A DNA stretch of 64,000 nt from positions 3,038,001 to 3,102,000 of the forward strand of contig NZ_CP047028.1 of assembly GCF_009796865.1 (NCBI RefSeq). The letters are read 5' to 3'. Positions 27,002 through 34,662 of this stretch are shown here, piece by piece. The stretch is from Formosa sp. L2A11. GTDB lineage: Bacteria > Bacteroidota > Bacteroidia > Flavobacteriales > Flavobacteriaceae. A model generated the notes under the pieces. That model saw only the letters and a list, made by a program, of their open reading frames with translations. It did not search any database and was not told the DNA's origin. The position numbers and the translations under genes are program-made. Position 1 is the first letter of the stretch. The number at the start of each line of letters is the position of its first letter.

Positions 27002-28162
27002 CTACAACTCTGCTTTACGTTCCTGAAGTCTTTTTACAAGCAAATCGATATTTTTTAATTTGGCTTCATACTCATTTTTAATTTCCTTTTGTGAAGCCTC
27101 TACAGTTTTGTTAGAATTGAAATCTAATTGCTCTACAGTATCGTTAAGATTAGAAAATTTATCGTTTTTAGCTATTGAATTTTGCTCAGGTTTAGATTTG
27201 AATAATATAACATTCGGGTTAGAATTATTTTTTAAATCTGCTACAGAAATAGTTTCTAAAACACCAGACTGAGCTAAGACTAACGCATCTCCTTTAAGTG
27301 CGTGATTATTTACTTTAAGGTTTAAGTTTTCTGAAGACGGTGTACGATACACAATACCTTCTATAGATTCATTATTTTCTAAAAGCGAACTTTTAGAAGC
27401 ATTTGTATTTAAAGTCTCTAGAGTAATTGTATCCATTAACTCCATATTGTCTTTAAAAATGTGTTTCGGATAAATAGTGTGTAAAATTTTATCTCCAATA
27501 ACGTTGGCCCAATTTCCTTCTGAAGCATCTAATGATGATGGATCTATAATTACAGTATATTTGACTTTAGATTTTTTAACGTAAGGTTTAAAATGGTCGT
27601 CTACCATAGTAAACTGGCTTTTATAAAAGGTCACTAAATCCAGTGTGAATTTTGCATCTATTTTAGTTTTTATTTTAGAGATATTGTCTGATATTTCTCT
27701 AACAGCACCATAAGCCTTAGCTTCTTTATTAGAATCTGTAAAAGAAGAAAACATCGTATTATCTTTATTTTCGAGAACTACAGCAACATCTGAAATGCTT
27801 TCAGAATACGCAGCATCTTGGTAATTATCTGGATTTACAAAATACGCATCAGATAATTGTTTTCCGCTAATAACAAATGTTTTAGATTGATCTGCGACTA
27901 AGAGTTTTGTGATTTGTATAGGATCTTCAATCGTAATTTTTGTATTACTGGTTGTTAATGCCTCATCTACACCATTTTTTTGCACTCTTGGTTCATTCAA
28001 AGTATATATAATCTCTAATTTTAAAAGATTTTTAGATAAATTATATGTCGTCTCATTTTTTTCTAAAGCAGAATGTTCTTGATATAAAGCTGTATAACTT
28101 TTTTTATTACAAGAAGAAAGCATGACTAATAATAGTGCGAAATAAATTAGATTATTTTTCAT
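27002..28162 (-). CDS. Unknown lipoprotein with C-terminal coiled coil
   Basis: Product of 386 residues with a lipoprotein signal (MKNNLIYFALLLVMLSSC, lipobox LSSC), so it is anchored in the outer or inner membrane. The middle is beta-rich (TKITIEDPIQITKLLVAD; KYTVIIDPSSLDAS). The last 60 residues are charged and helical (ASQKEIKNEYEAKLKNIDLLVKRLQERKAEL), likely a coiled coil. Single-gene unit with its own operator. I do not recognise the family. As one of two lipoproteins in the regulon, it points to an envelope link. Confidence 0.75.
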   Translation of the reverse strand: MKNNLIYFALLLVMLSSCNKKSYTALYQEHSALEKNETTYNLSKNLLKLEIIYTLNEPRVQKNGVDEALTTSNTKITIEDPIQITKLLVADQSKTFVISGKQLSDAYFVNPDNYQDAAYSESISDVAVVLENKDNTMFSSFTDSNKEAKAYGAVREISDNISKIKTKIDAKFTLDLVTFYKSQFTMVDDHFKPYVKKSKVKYTVIIDPSSLDASEGNWANVIGDKILHTIYPKHIFKDNMELMDTITLETLNTNASKSSLLENNESIEGIVYRTPSSENLNLKVNNHALKGDALVLAQSGVLETISVADLKNNSNPNVILFKSKPEQNSIAKNDKFSNLNDTVEQLDFNSNKTVEASQKEIKNEYEAKLKNIDLLVKRLQERKAEL

Positions 28163-28186
28163 TTTGAATGTGTTTATTGTACACTA

Positions 28187-28232
28187 CAAACTTAGATCTA
28201 ATGCCATCTTTACACATCCCTGAAAACGGGGT
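28187..28232 (-). promoter_or_regulatory. Regulon operator and -7 box of the lipoprotein gene
   Basis: Minus strand: ACCCCGTTTTCAGGGA (28232-28217), exactly 22 bases, perfect -7 TAAGTTTG (28194-28187). A further imperfect palindrome CCTGTATTCAGG lies upstream near 28243-28254. Confidence 0.78.
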
Positions 28233-28288
28233 AAATACACGTCCTGTATTCAGGTTATTTTACTTTTATAGCTTTAAAAACAAAAAAT

Positions 28289-28312
28289 AAGCACGTTTTC
28301 ACAAACGTGCTT
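28289..28312 (-). terminator. Terminator after the beta-propeller gene
   Basis: Ten-base perfect stem AAGCACGTTT/AAACGTGCTT with a four-base loop; on the minus strand it runs into an AT-rich T-containing tail. It ends the two-gene unit from 30393. Confidence 0.85.
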
Positions 28313-28438
28313 TTCTAACTAAATACGACTATAAATTAAATTCGTTTTTATCTTATAAACAAATAGATAACAGATGTTTATATTAAAATATAATTGTTTT
28401 CTGGTCACTAAATATGCTATGCAATAATTAGATTTTTT

Positions 28439-29695
28439 TTACCATCTCATTATTGGCTCATCTTTCCATAAAACCAACCTGAATTCTTCATAATGTTTAC
28501 CTGTTCCTATGGTGTGCGTATCTCTAAATCCTTTATCTAATTGTAATTTATGAAGCATGCCTAAAGCAGAACCAACCCATAATGTTTTTTCGTTATCTGA
28601 AATGGTAATACCAGTAATAGTAGATCCTAAAAAGTATTTCCAAATGCAATTTCCTTTAGCATCTACTGCTTTTATATACCCATAAACGTCGCCCAAAATA
28701 TAGTATTTAGAAGTTGCTACACCACAATAGACTCTCATGCCGTCATCTATAGTTGTATAATCTTCACTTTCTTCATAAGCAGTAATACTTATGTCTTTAA
28801 GGTTTGAAGTATCTACTCCAATAGTAACGCCATTATAAAAATGACATGAATTTGTAATTAATTGATCGTCGTTTTTAGAAAACAAACAAAAATCTGGGTA
28901 AGAAGATTGCGGGCCAATGTCTCCAATTTGTGTTCCATTAGCATCTAAAATTCTATGATCGTAACATTGGTCTCCAACAACAATATAATTATTATCGTTA
29001 GAAAGTGTTGCATTCTCCATGTCTATACTAGAATCCCATTCATCGTCTTCAAGATCGAGAACCGGATGAATCATGTGTTCTGCATCGTTAGAAATAATAT
29101 AAATACCGTCTGACGATACTAATAAAATTTTAAGTCCGTCGTTAAAAGGAATTAATTCTGTAATCCCGATATTCTTGGTTTTATCTAAATTAAAAATTGC
29201 AATAATATCGCCTTCCCAACCTTGAGTAGTTACAATGGTATTATTTGACGCCATAGCAAAAACATTGCGCTGTTTAGATTTCCCGACAGCATCAATAGAA
29301 GTATCGAGTTTAATTGTAACATTGTCTTTAAGAATATAGGCTTGTCTTTTTTGATACGCTGTTCCTACTAAAAACACAATTTTTTGTTCGTCTATAAAAT
29401 TAAGTTGCACTATACTTTGTCCTTTTTTATCTAAATACTTGATAAACGGAATGTGTGCAGGCGGAAAATTAGTTCTAAACTCAGCAACAGTATCGTTTTG
29501 ATTAGCAGCCTTTAAAAATTGATACACGGCATCTGCTAAATGACTTCTTTTATCTTCGGGTTCTTTGCCTTCCCAGTTTTCCCAACCGTTAGTTTCTCCA
29601 AAATTCACCATTTCATTTACATCAGAAGCATATTTACTTCCTAATGTATTCCACTCTTTTTTAATGGCTTCTATGTTCTTCTCTGTAAATTTCAT
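28439..29695 (-). CDS. Beta-propeller (WD40/PQQ-like) protein
   Basis: Product of 418 residues. Residues 1-85 are helical. The rest is built of repeated four-strand units of about 45 residues, with turns such as GDQCYDHRILDANG, GDVYGYIKAVDAKGNCIWKY and GSALGMLHKLQLDKG, as in WD40 or PQQ-like propellers that serve as binding platforms. No signal peptide. The C-terminal EEFRLVLWKDEPIMRW motif is distinctive. Follows the 213-residue gene by 56 bases and shares its promoter. Ligand and role unknown. Confidence 0.75.
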   Translation of the reverse strand: MKFTEKNIEAIKKEWNTLGSKYASDVNEMVNFGETNGWENWEGKEPEDKRSHLADAVYQFLKAANQNDTVAEFRTNFPPAHIPFIKYLDKKGQSIVQLNFIDEQKIVFLVGTAYQKRQAYILKDNVTIKLDTSIDAVGKSKQRNVFAMASNNTIVTTQGWEGDIIAIFNLDKTKNIGITELIPFNDGLKILLVSSDGIYIISNDAEHMIHPVLDLEDDEWDSSIDMENATLSNDNNYIVVGDQCYDHRILDANGTQIGDIGPQSSYPDFCLFSKNDDQLITNSCHFYNGVTIGVDTSNLKDISITAYEESEDYTTIDDGMRVYCGVATSKYYILGDVYGYIKAVDAKGNCIWKYFLGSTITGITISDNEKTLWVGSALGMLHKLQLDKGFRDTHTIGTGKHYEEFRLVLWKDEPIMRW

Positions 29696-29751
29696 TGGTA
29701 ATATATTAAAAATTGTATGAGGTAAAATTAAATTTTAAGTCCTTTATTTAA

Positions 29752-30393
29752 TTAATTAAAAACAATAGCTGTTTTATTATCAATGCTATACTTAGCCGCT
29801 TTTATAAGTGTTACACAAACTAATTTTTCTATCCAAAAATCACCTTGCTTTTCTATAGTTCTATCAACTTCGGCTATATTTGTAACCGTATTATTAGCAT
29901 CTAATTTTATATCTAAATATTTTGTAAGGTCTTTTAATTCTTCTAAAAGAATGTAAGACGAACCTATCATTGCTCCTGGTACAGGCGTTTTATCGGTATC
30001 GAAAAGAACCTCTTGTAATACTACAGGAATATAAAAACCTTCTGAGTCTGAATGTATTAAAAGATGGCTAGACATATAAGAATAGTAGTCTTCTAAAATA
30101 GCATCTTTTGTGGGATTTTCTTCTGGAGAAAAAGGTATTGGAGTCCAATTTTCATTTCCTTCATTCTCCCAAACATGTGCTAAAAAACGTCTTAAATGAT
30201 GTAAAAAACTATACGGAAAACTACCAACAGATAAAGGCTTTACTTTTAAAACATTAGGCTCTTGGTAAGGTTCAAAATTATTTGAAACCAATATCTTATT
30301 TATATTTTCAAAAATAATTTTATAAGCTTCATAACCTTCGGGCTCGTTCTCTATAAAATCTGCTAAAATGCCACCTGAAATTGATAATCCCAT
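29752..30393 (-). CDS. Unknown cytoplasmic protein, first gene of propeller operon
   Basis: Product of 213 residues with no signal peptide despite the hydrophobic start MGLSISGGILADFIE. Noticeable pieces are FPYSFLHHLRRFLAHVWEN near residue 58, GFYIPVVLQEVLFD near 117 and the acidic ending. I have the impression that this family recurs next to immunity-type genes, but I cannot name it. It shares an operator-controlled promoter with the downstream beta-propeller gene. Function unknown. Confidence 0.7.
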   Translation of the reverse strand: MGLSISGGILADFIENEPEGYEAYKIIFENINKILVSNNFEPYQEPNVLKVKPLSVGSFPYSFLHHLRRFLAHVWENEGNENWTPIPFSPEENPTKDAILEDYYSYMSSHLLIHSDSEGFYIPVVLQEVLFDTDKTPVPGAMIGSSYILLEELKDLTKYLDIKLDANNTVTNIAEVDRTIEKQGDFWIEKLVCVTLIKAAKYSIDNKTAIVFN

Positions 30394-30420
30394 AATTATA
30401 CTTGAGTTTGTTTTACACTA

Positions 30421-30466
30421 CAAACTTATAACTAATGTTATTTTCTAGCATCCCTGAAAATAGTGA
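30421..30466 (-). promoter_or_regulatory. Regulon operator and -7 box of the propeller operon
   Basis: Minus strand: TCACTATTTTCAGGGA (30466-30451), exactly 22 bases, perfect -7 TAAGTTTG (30428-30421). The -7 box and the next five bases (TAGTG) are identical to those of the lipoprotein promoter at 28187. Confidence 0.8.
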
Positions 30467-30529
30467 AAAACATATATACTGTATTTAGATTGTATTGAGA
30501 TTACAATAGAAGAAAACACAAATTATACT

Positions 30530-31066
30530 TTAATTTGCGTACTTTATATATTCATTAATTTTATTTTGAAGCCTATTATTAAGGTATTCATTTTTATTTT
30601 CAAGTTGTTTATTTATCAAAATAGCTTCTTCCCAATATGCTGTGATTTTATCTGTACACCAAGTACTTGGTGGCTGTTGTAAATTGGTAATTCTATCTGC
30701 TAGTTTTACCAAACCAACTTCTTTTTCTAAAAAATTTATCCGGTTTAAACTATCAAGCATACGTTCTCTTTTCGTTAAAATAGAAGAATCTTTAGTTAAT
30801 GCCAGCACGCATTCTGCTGTATGAGTCCCAAATATATTTTCAAGATCTACAAAACGGGTATCGGTATCTTCAATAGTATCGTGTAAAAGTGCTAATTGTA
30901 ACGCAAAAGCCAAATCAAAATCCGGACACGCTTTATGCGCCATTAAAACTTCCATTGCCACATTAGAAAGATGTAAAACATAATTGGCTTTGCTGCCTGG
31001 TACGTTTTGATTGTAATGCTTTTCTGCAGCAAATTGTATTGCTTTTTGATATAATTCTTGAATCAT
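30530..31066 (-). CDS. HD-domain alarmone-hydrolase-like protein (MESH1/SpoT-type)
   Basis: Product of 178 residues consisting only of an HD hydrolase domain of the RelA/SpoT hydrolase type. KAIQFAAEKHYNQNVPGS supplies the first His region, YVLHLSNVA gives H32, LLHDTIEDT gives H62, D63 and the E66-D67 pair, and KLADRITNL gives D124; all metal and catalytic positions are present. Stand-alone enzymes of this size remove the 3' pyrophosphate from (p)ppGpp, or act on NADPH in animal MESH1. No synthetase domain is present. Second gene after the DUF6892-like gene (21-base gap), so under regulon control. Confidence 0.85.
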   Translation of the reverse strand: MIQELYQKAIQFAAEKHYNQNVPGSKANYVLHLSNVAMEVLMAHKACPDFDLAFALQLALLHDTIEDTDTRFVDLENIFGTHTAECVLALTKDSSILTKRERMLDSLNRINFLEKEVGLVKLADRITNLQQPPSTWCTDKITAYWEEAILINKQLENKNEYLNNRLQNKINEYIKYAN

Positions 31067-31087
31067 TTTTTTAGCTTAAATACGTTT

Positions 31088-31993
31088 TTATAACCATTCT
31101 GCATCAATATCCATTGCTATAAACTCATCATAAGCACGATCTTTGGCATAACATAATGTTGCTTTTTTAAAATTTGGAAATTGTTTGGCATCATCTGCAC
31201 ATTCTATATCCCAATCGTCCTCACCGCCTCCTGAAAATGGTGATAAATTCATATAAATATCATTTCCTCCATCTTGGTAAATTTCTGTTATTTCTGAAGC
31301 CAAACGCTTCGGAATCGGTAACGCTTTAAAATACTGTACAACTTCTGCAATAGGTCCGTAACCTTCTTTATCAATATCTATTTCCCTTGTTTTATACCAT
31401 TTTGCAAATTCGTATAGATCAAATTTAGGTTGTAACACATTTTTATTATACATCAAATCCTCTATAACAGACAATTTAAATCCAAAATCCACAAATGTAA
31501 TCTCCTCCTCTTCAAGTGGTTTAATTATATATTTATCTACAGGAATACCTGCCGCTCGTTCATAAGGTTTATAAACACTTAATTCTATAGCACTAATAAC
31601 TCCTTCATTAACATCAAACCAAGCGCTCATATTATCCTGTACCAAAGCGCCACAATCGTCACCTTCAAACAGTTTTACACATTCAGATTTATGTGTTTTA
31701 TAATACGCAGTAATTTCTTCATTATTGAAATAAAACGTTCCAGAGAATTTCTCTTTCGGACTAAAATCGTAAGCATCAGGTTCTAATTCTAAAGTTAGAG
31801 AATCTATAAGTTCTCCGTTTTCAGAATGTCCTAAAATACCTAAATCATCCCAAGTAAAAATCGTGTTATATTTCATTTTTTCAGATCTAAAACGATCACC
31901 TAAACTACGTTTAAGAATATCTATAGAAACTGGAAACGTAATAAAACCCGAATTAATTTCAAGTCCTTTTGAAGATAAATGCAATGTTATCAT
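31088..31993 (-). CDS. DUF6892-like protein
   Basis: Product of 301 residues in two parts. The N-terminal half has strands and the motif NTIFTWDDLGILGHSENGELID with FSPKEKFSGTFYF. The C-terminal half (residues 165-300) matches what I recall of DUF6892: FVDFGFKLSVIEDLMYNKN, PKFDLYEFAKWYKTREIDIDKEGY, then EITEIYQDGGNDIYMNLSPF and PNFKKATL. Cytoplasmic. Such proteins occur in bacterial gene sets rich in immunity families, but no reaction is known. First gene of a two-gene unit with the HD hydrolase; promoter is divergent from that of the VWA operon. Confidence 0.6.
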   Translation of the reverse strand: MITLHLSSKGLEINSGFITFPVSIDILKRSLGDRFRSEKMKYNTIFTWDDLGILGHSENGELIDSLTLELEPDAYDFSPKEKFSGTFYFNNEEITAYYKTHKSECVKLFEGDDCGALVQDNMSAWFDVNEGVISAIELSVYKPYERAAGIPVDKYIIKPLEEEEITFVDFGFKLSVIEDLMYNKNVLQPKFDLYEFAKWYKTREIDIDKEGYGPIAEVVQYFKALPIPKRLASEITEIYQDGGNDIYMNLSPFSGGGEDDWDIECADDAKQFPNFKKATLCYAKDRAYDEFIAMDIDAEWL

Positions 31994-32012
31994 AAAGTCT
32001 ATTTTAAAACAC

Positions 32013-32059
32013 CAAAGATAATAACTTCGTTACACGTTTTTTTACCCTTTTTTCAGGGA
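32013..32059 (-). promoter_or_regulatory. Regulon operator and -7 box of the DUF6892-like/HD unit
   Basis: Minus strand: TCCCTGAAAAAAGGGT (32059-32044), 23 bases, perfect -7 TATCTTTG (32020-32013). Spacer is one base longer than at most sites. Confidence 0.72.
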
Positions 32060-32113
32060 TAATAGTGAAACTGGAAATATTTATTAAACAGTTTTATTTA
32101 AGAAAAAATAAAA

Positions 32114-32160
32114 TCCCCCTATTCAGGGATTAAAATAACAACTTGTAATAGTTAACTTTG
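32114..32160 (+). promoter_or_regulatory. Regulon operator and -7 box of the coiled-coil/VWA/PurA-like operon
   Basis: TCCCCCTATTCAGGGA (32114-32129), 23 bases, perfect -7 TAACTTTG (32153-32160). Together with the site at 32044 this makes a divergent operator pair in one 183-base spacer. The leader is only about ten bases. Confidence 0.72.
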
Positions 32161-32176
32161 TAGCAAACCTTTTTTT

Positions 32177-32527
32177 ATGGAAGATAATGTTAAAAGTGCT
32201 GCTTTTTTAGAATCATTAAAGCGTAACAACGAAAAAATAAGAGACGATCGTGCAAGTGCCATCGCAGAAGATGCACAATTAATGTACAAACGTGAAACCG
32301 AAGATTTAGCCTTGTCTTTAAAACGCCTAAAACGCGAACAAGAAAACATGCTAGATATGAGTCCTACAGACGCAAATAGTTTGGTATTAGCTTCAGATTT
32401 TGACGCTAGAGATTATGTAGCTAAAGACTTAGAAATGTCTGTTAAAATTAGAAATTTAGAAATTAAATTAGAATTAGCCAAAAAGCGCTACACACACTTA
32501 TTTGGTGGAATAATAAACGAAATGTAA
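32177..32527 (+). CDS. Small coiled-coil protein preceding the VWA protein
   Basis: Product of 116 residues, nearly all helical and highly charged: LKRNNEKIRDDRASAIAED, LALSLKRLKREQENML and KIRNLEIKLELAKKRYTHLF give heptad-like patterns on both sides of a short loop near residues 60-80. No signal peptide. Only two bases separate its stop from the VWA start, so the products are likely made together and may form a complex. I do not recognise a named family. First gene of the three-gene operon. Confidence 0.75.
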   Translation: MEDNVKSAAFLESLKRNNEKIRDDRASAIAEDAQLMYKRETEDLALSLKRLKREQENMLDMSPTDANSLVLASDFDARDYVAKDLEMSVKIRNLEIKLELAKKRYTHLFGGIINEM

Positions 32528-32529
32528 TT

Positions 32530-33402
32530 ATGGGAGGAGGAAGATTTAGTAACGACGCCTATAAGCGTTTACGTAAAATGAAAGACTATAGTAACAAGTC
32601 TAGAGAGGAAATATTTACATCTCGTAATATAGATCCAGAAATGGATCCTAAAAAAGCACTTGTTAGAGAATCTAGAGACTCTGCAGAACATCCTGAAACG
32701 GTATCTATTATTGTGGCACTAGATGTTACCGGAAGTATGGGTTTTGTACCCGAACATATTGTAAAAGAAGCTTTACCAGACCTTATTGGTTCTTTAATGG
32801 AAGCAGGAATTGAAGATCCCCAAGTTTTATTTTTAGGCATTGGAGATTTTATTTACGATAGTGCACCTTTACAAGTCGGACAATTTGAGTCTTCTGCAGA
32901 ATTGTTAGACCGTTGGTTAACGCGCGTCTATTTAGAAGGCGGCGGTGGCGGAAACAATCAAGAAGGTTATAACTTGGCACACTTATTTGCTGCACGACAT
33001 ACCACTATTGATTGTTGGGAAAAAAGAAAACAAAAAGGGTTCTTATTCACTATTGGTGATGAGCCCGTTTTCCCTACCATTCCAGCAGAAATTATTAAAA
33101 GATACACCTGTACAGATGAAGCAGAAACCATTACTACAGAAGCTATAATAGCAGAAGCTCAAGAAAAGTATAATGTGTTTCACATGCATTTAGAACATAA
33201 TGAATGGGCAAAACAAGACCGCAGAAAAGGAAACTGGAAAGCACTTTTAGGAGATAACTATATAGAAATTCCAGATTTTAAAACTGTAGCAAAACGTATT
33301 GCAGACGTGGTTATTCAAAACCATAAACCAAGCACAACAACTCCTACAAGTACAAATACAACTTCTGGTAATACAGAAACAGAAGTAGAAAATATGCTAT
33401 AA
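32530..33402 (+). CDS. Cytoplasmic VWA (von Willebrand A-like) domain protein
   Basis: Product of 290 residues. The VWA domain spans about residues 55-265, with the MIDAS-like motif DVTGSMG at 65-71 (the usual second Ser is Gly-Ser, DxTGS). A glycine-rich insert GGGGGNNQEGYNLA near 139 supplies the conserved loop, and FTIGDEP near 175 the distal acidic position. No signal peptide or TM segment, unlike surface VWA proteins, so it belongs with intracellular VWA proteins that work with AAA ATPases or enzymes in complexes. No MoxR ATPase is nearby. The C-terminal tail is Thr/Ser/Asn-rich and disordered. Its stop abuts the PurA-like start. Confidence 0.85.
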   Translation: MGGGRFSNDAYKRLRKMKDYSNKSREEIFTSRNIDPEMDPKKALVRESRDSAEHPETVSIIVALDVTGSMGFVPEHIVKEALPDLIGSLMEAGIEDPQVLFLGIGDFIYDSAPLQVGQFESSAELLDRWLTRVYLEGGGGGNNQEGYNLAHLFAARHTTIDCWEKRKQKGFLFTIGDEPVFPTIPAEIIKRYTCTDEAETITTEAIIAEAQEKYNVFHMHLEHNEWAKQDRRKGNWKALLGDNYIEIPDFKTVAKRIADVVIQNHKPSTTTPTSTNTTSGNTETEVENML

Positions 33403-34536
33403 ATGCCAAAATGTAGTCTGGTTATAGATTTAGGGTTCGGTGATGCCGGAAAAGGGTTAACAACAGATTTTCTGGCATCGCAACATCCTAAAAAAAGTGT
33501 TGTGGTTCGGTTTTCGGGTGGCCATCAAATTGGGCATACCGTAAGTACAGACGCACTTACACATACATTTAGCAACTTTGGTTCGGGGACGTTATTAGGC
33601 GTTCCTACATATTATTCAGAGCACACTACCCTATTCCCTCCTGCCATTTTAGGCGAAGGAGATTTCTTAAAAACATATAAACCAAAACTGTATTTTCATC
33701 CGTTAGCGATGATTACTACATTCTACGATATTGCTTATAATAGAGCAATAGAAAAACAACAAAATCACGGCTCTTGTGGCTTGGGTTTTGGAACAACTAT
33801 TGAAAGAAACAAAGCCGAAGTTTACTTTTACGCGAACGACTTACAGTTTCAATGGGTTGCAAAACAGCGTTTAGAAAGTATAAAATTGTACTACGAAACG
33901 AAGTTAAAAAGTCAGCCAAAACCAGTACAAGAATATTATAAAAACGAATTGAAAGATTACAACGAAGACTATTTTATAGAGAGTTGTTTAGCTATTCAAA
34001 AGTTTTATAGTTTGGCTTCACTTTCAGAATTAGCAACAACATTCGAGCATTTTATTTTTGAAGGTAGCCAAGGTATTTTACTAGATACCCAACACGGATT
34101 TCATCCGCATACCACGTGGAGTTACACAACTTCTAAAAACGCCATTCAGCTTATAAAAACACATTTAAAAAACACTTCTAAAATAGATGTTTTTTATGTG
34201 TCGCGTTGTTACCAAACTAGACATGGCAACGGCCCAATGTCTAATTTAGAAACGGTAACACTTCAGAATAATAAAAATGAAGCGAACGTAACTAACGAGT
34301 TTCAGGGTGAATTTAGAGCCACAGTTTTAAACCCAGAATTACTCAATTACGCCTTAAGTTGTGATGCTATTCATCATCAAGATTTAAAAATACAGAAACA
34401 TTTAATGATTAGCTGTCTGGACCAACTTCCTAGTTTCTCTCACACAGAATTACTTCAAAAATTAGATACAAATTTCAAAACTATTTACGGAAGTTACGGG
34501 CCAAAACGTCAGAATATTAAAAGTATTTCAGAATAA
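33403..34536 (+). CDS. Divergent adenylosuccinate synthetase (PurA)-like enzyme
   Basis: Product of 377 residues, against ~430 for PurA. GTP-dependent ligase features are kept: GFGDAGKG at 11-18 (PurA GDEGKG, catalytic D retained as D14), GGHQIGHT at 39-46 (catalytic H45; PurA Asn replaced by Gln), EGSQGILLDTQHG near 222 (PurA EGAQGxxLDxxxG with its Gln), and a C-terminal TRHGNGP near 270 (PurA TRVGxGP). The IMP-contact region is altered: GTTGRGIGP becomes GSCGLGFGT, losing the Arg, and YPxVTSSN becomes HPHTTWSY. This is not housekeeping PurA; it probably joins an acidic partner to another nucleotide or metabolite. Translationally adjacent to the VWA gene. Confidence 0.8.
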   Translation: MPKCSLVIDLGFGDAGKGLTTDFLASQHPKKSVVVRFSGGHQIGHTVSTDALTHTFSNFGSGTLLGVPTYYSEHTTLFPPAILGEGDFLKTYKPKLYFHPLAMITTFYDIAYNRAIEKQQNHGSCGLGFGTTIERNKAEVYFYANDLQFQWVAKQRLESIKLYYETKLKSQPKPVQEYYKNELKDYNEDYFIESCLAIQKFYSLASLSELATTFEHFIFEGSQGILLDTQHGFHPHTTWSYTTSKNAIQLIKTHLKNTSKIDVFYVSRCYQTRHGNGPMSNLETVTLQNNKNEANVTNEFQGEFRATVLNPELLNYALSCDAIHHQDLKIQKHLMISCLDQLPSFSHTELLQKLDTNFKTIYGSYGPKRQNIKSISE

Positions 34537-34594
34537 TTTCAGCAAAATAAAAGGCATTCATTTTTTTACAGGTTGTATTCCGTAGTTTCCAAAA

Positions 34595-34640
34595 TCATTA
34601 GTTTCAGTGATAAAGATTTCGCTGTTGCAAGGTACCTTAG
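34595..34640 (+). promoter_or_regulatory. Regulon operator and -7 box of the two-domain SUKH gene
   Basis: TCATTAGTTTCAGTGA (34595-34610), exactly 22 bases, then TACCTTAG (34633-34640), one mismatch from TAnnTTTG. The left half of the palindrome is weak. Confidence 0.65.
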
Positions 34641-34662
34641 CCTTAATAATTAATTGATTATA

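Noticed and set aside
32053-32068. Alternative operator frame TCAGGGATAATAGTGA in the 31994-32176 spacer
   Set aside because: It would need a 32-base spacer to the -7 box; the overlapping site at 32044-32059 fits the common geometry at 23 bases.
33403-34536. Housekeeping purA
   Set aside because: Shorter than PurA, IMP-contact loop altered, located in a VWA operon under the accessory-region operator.
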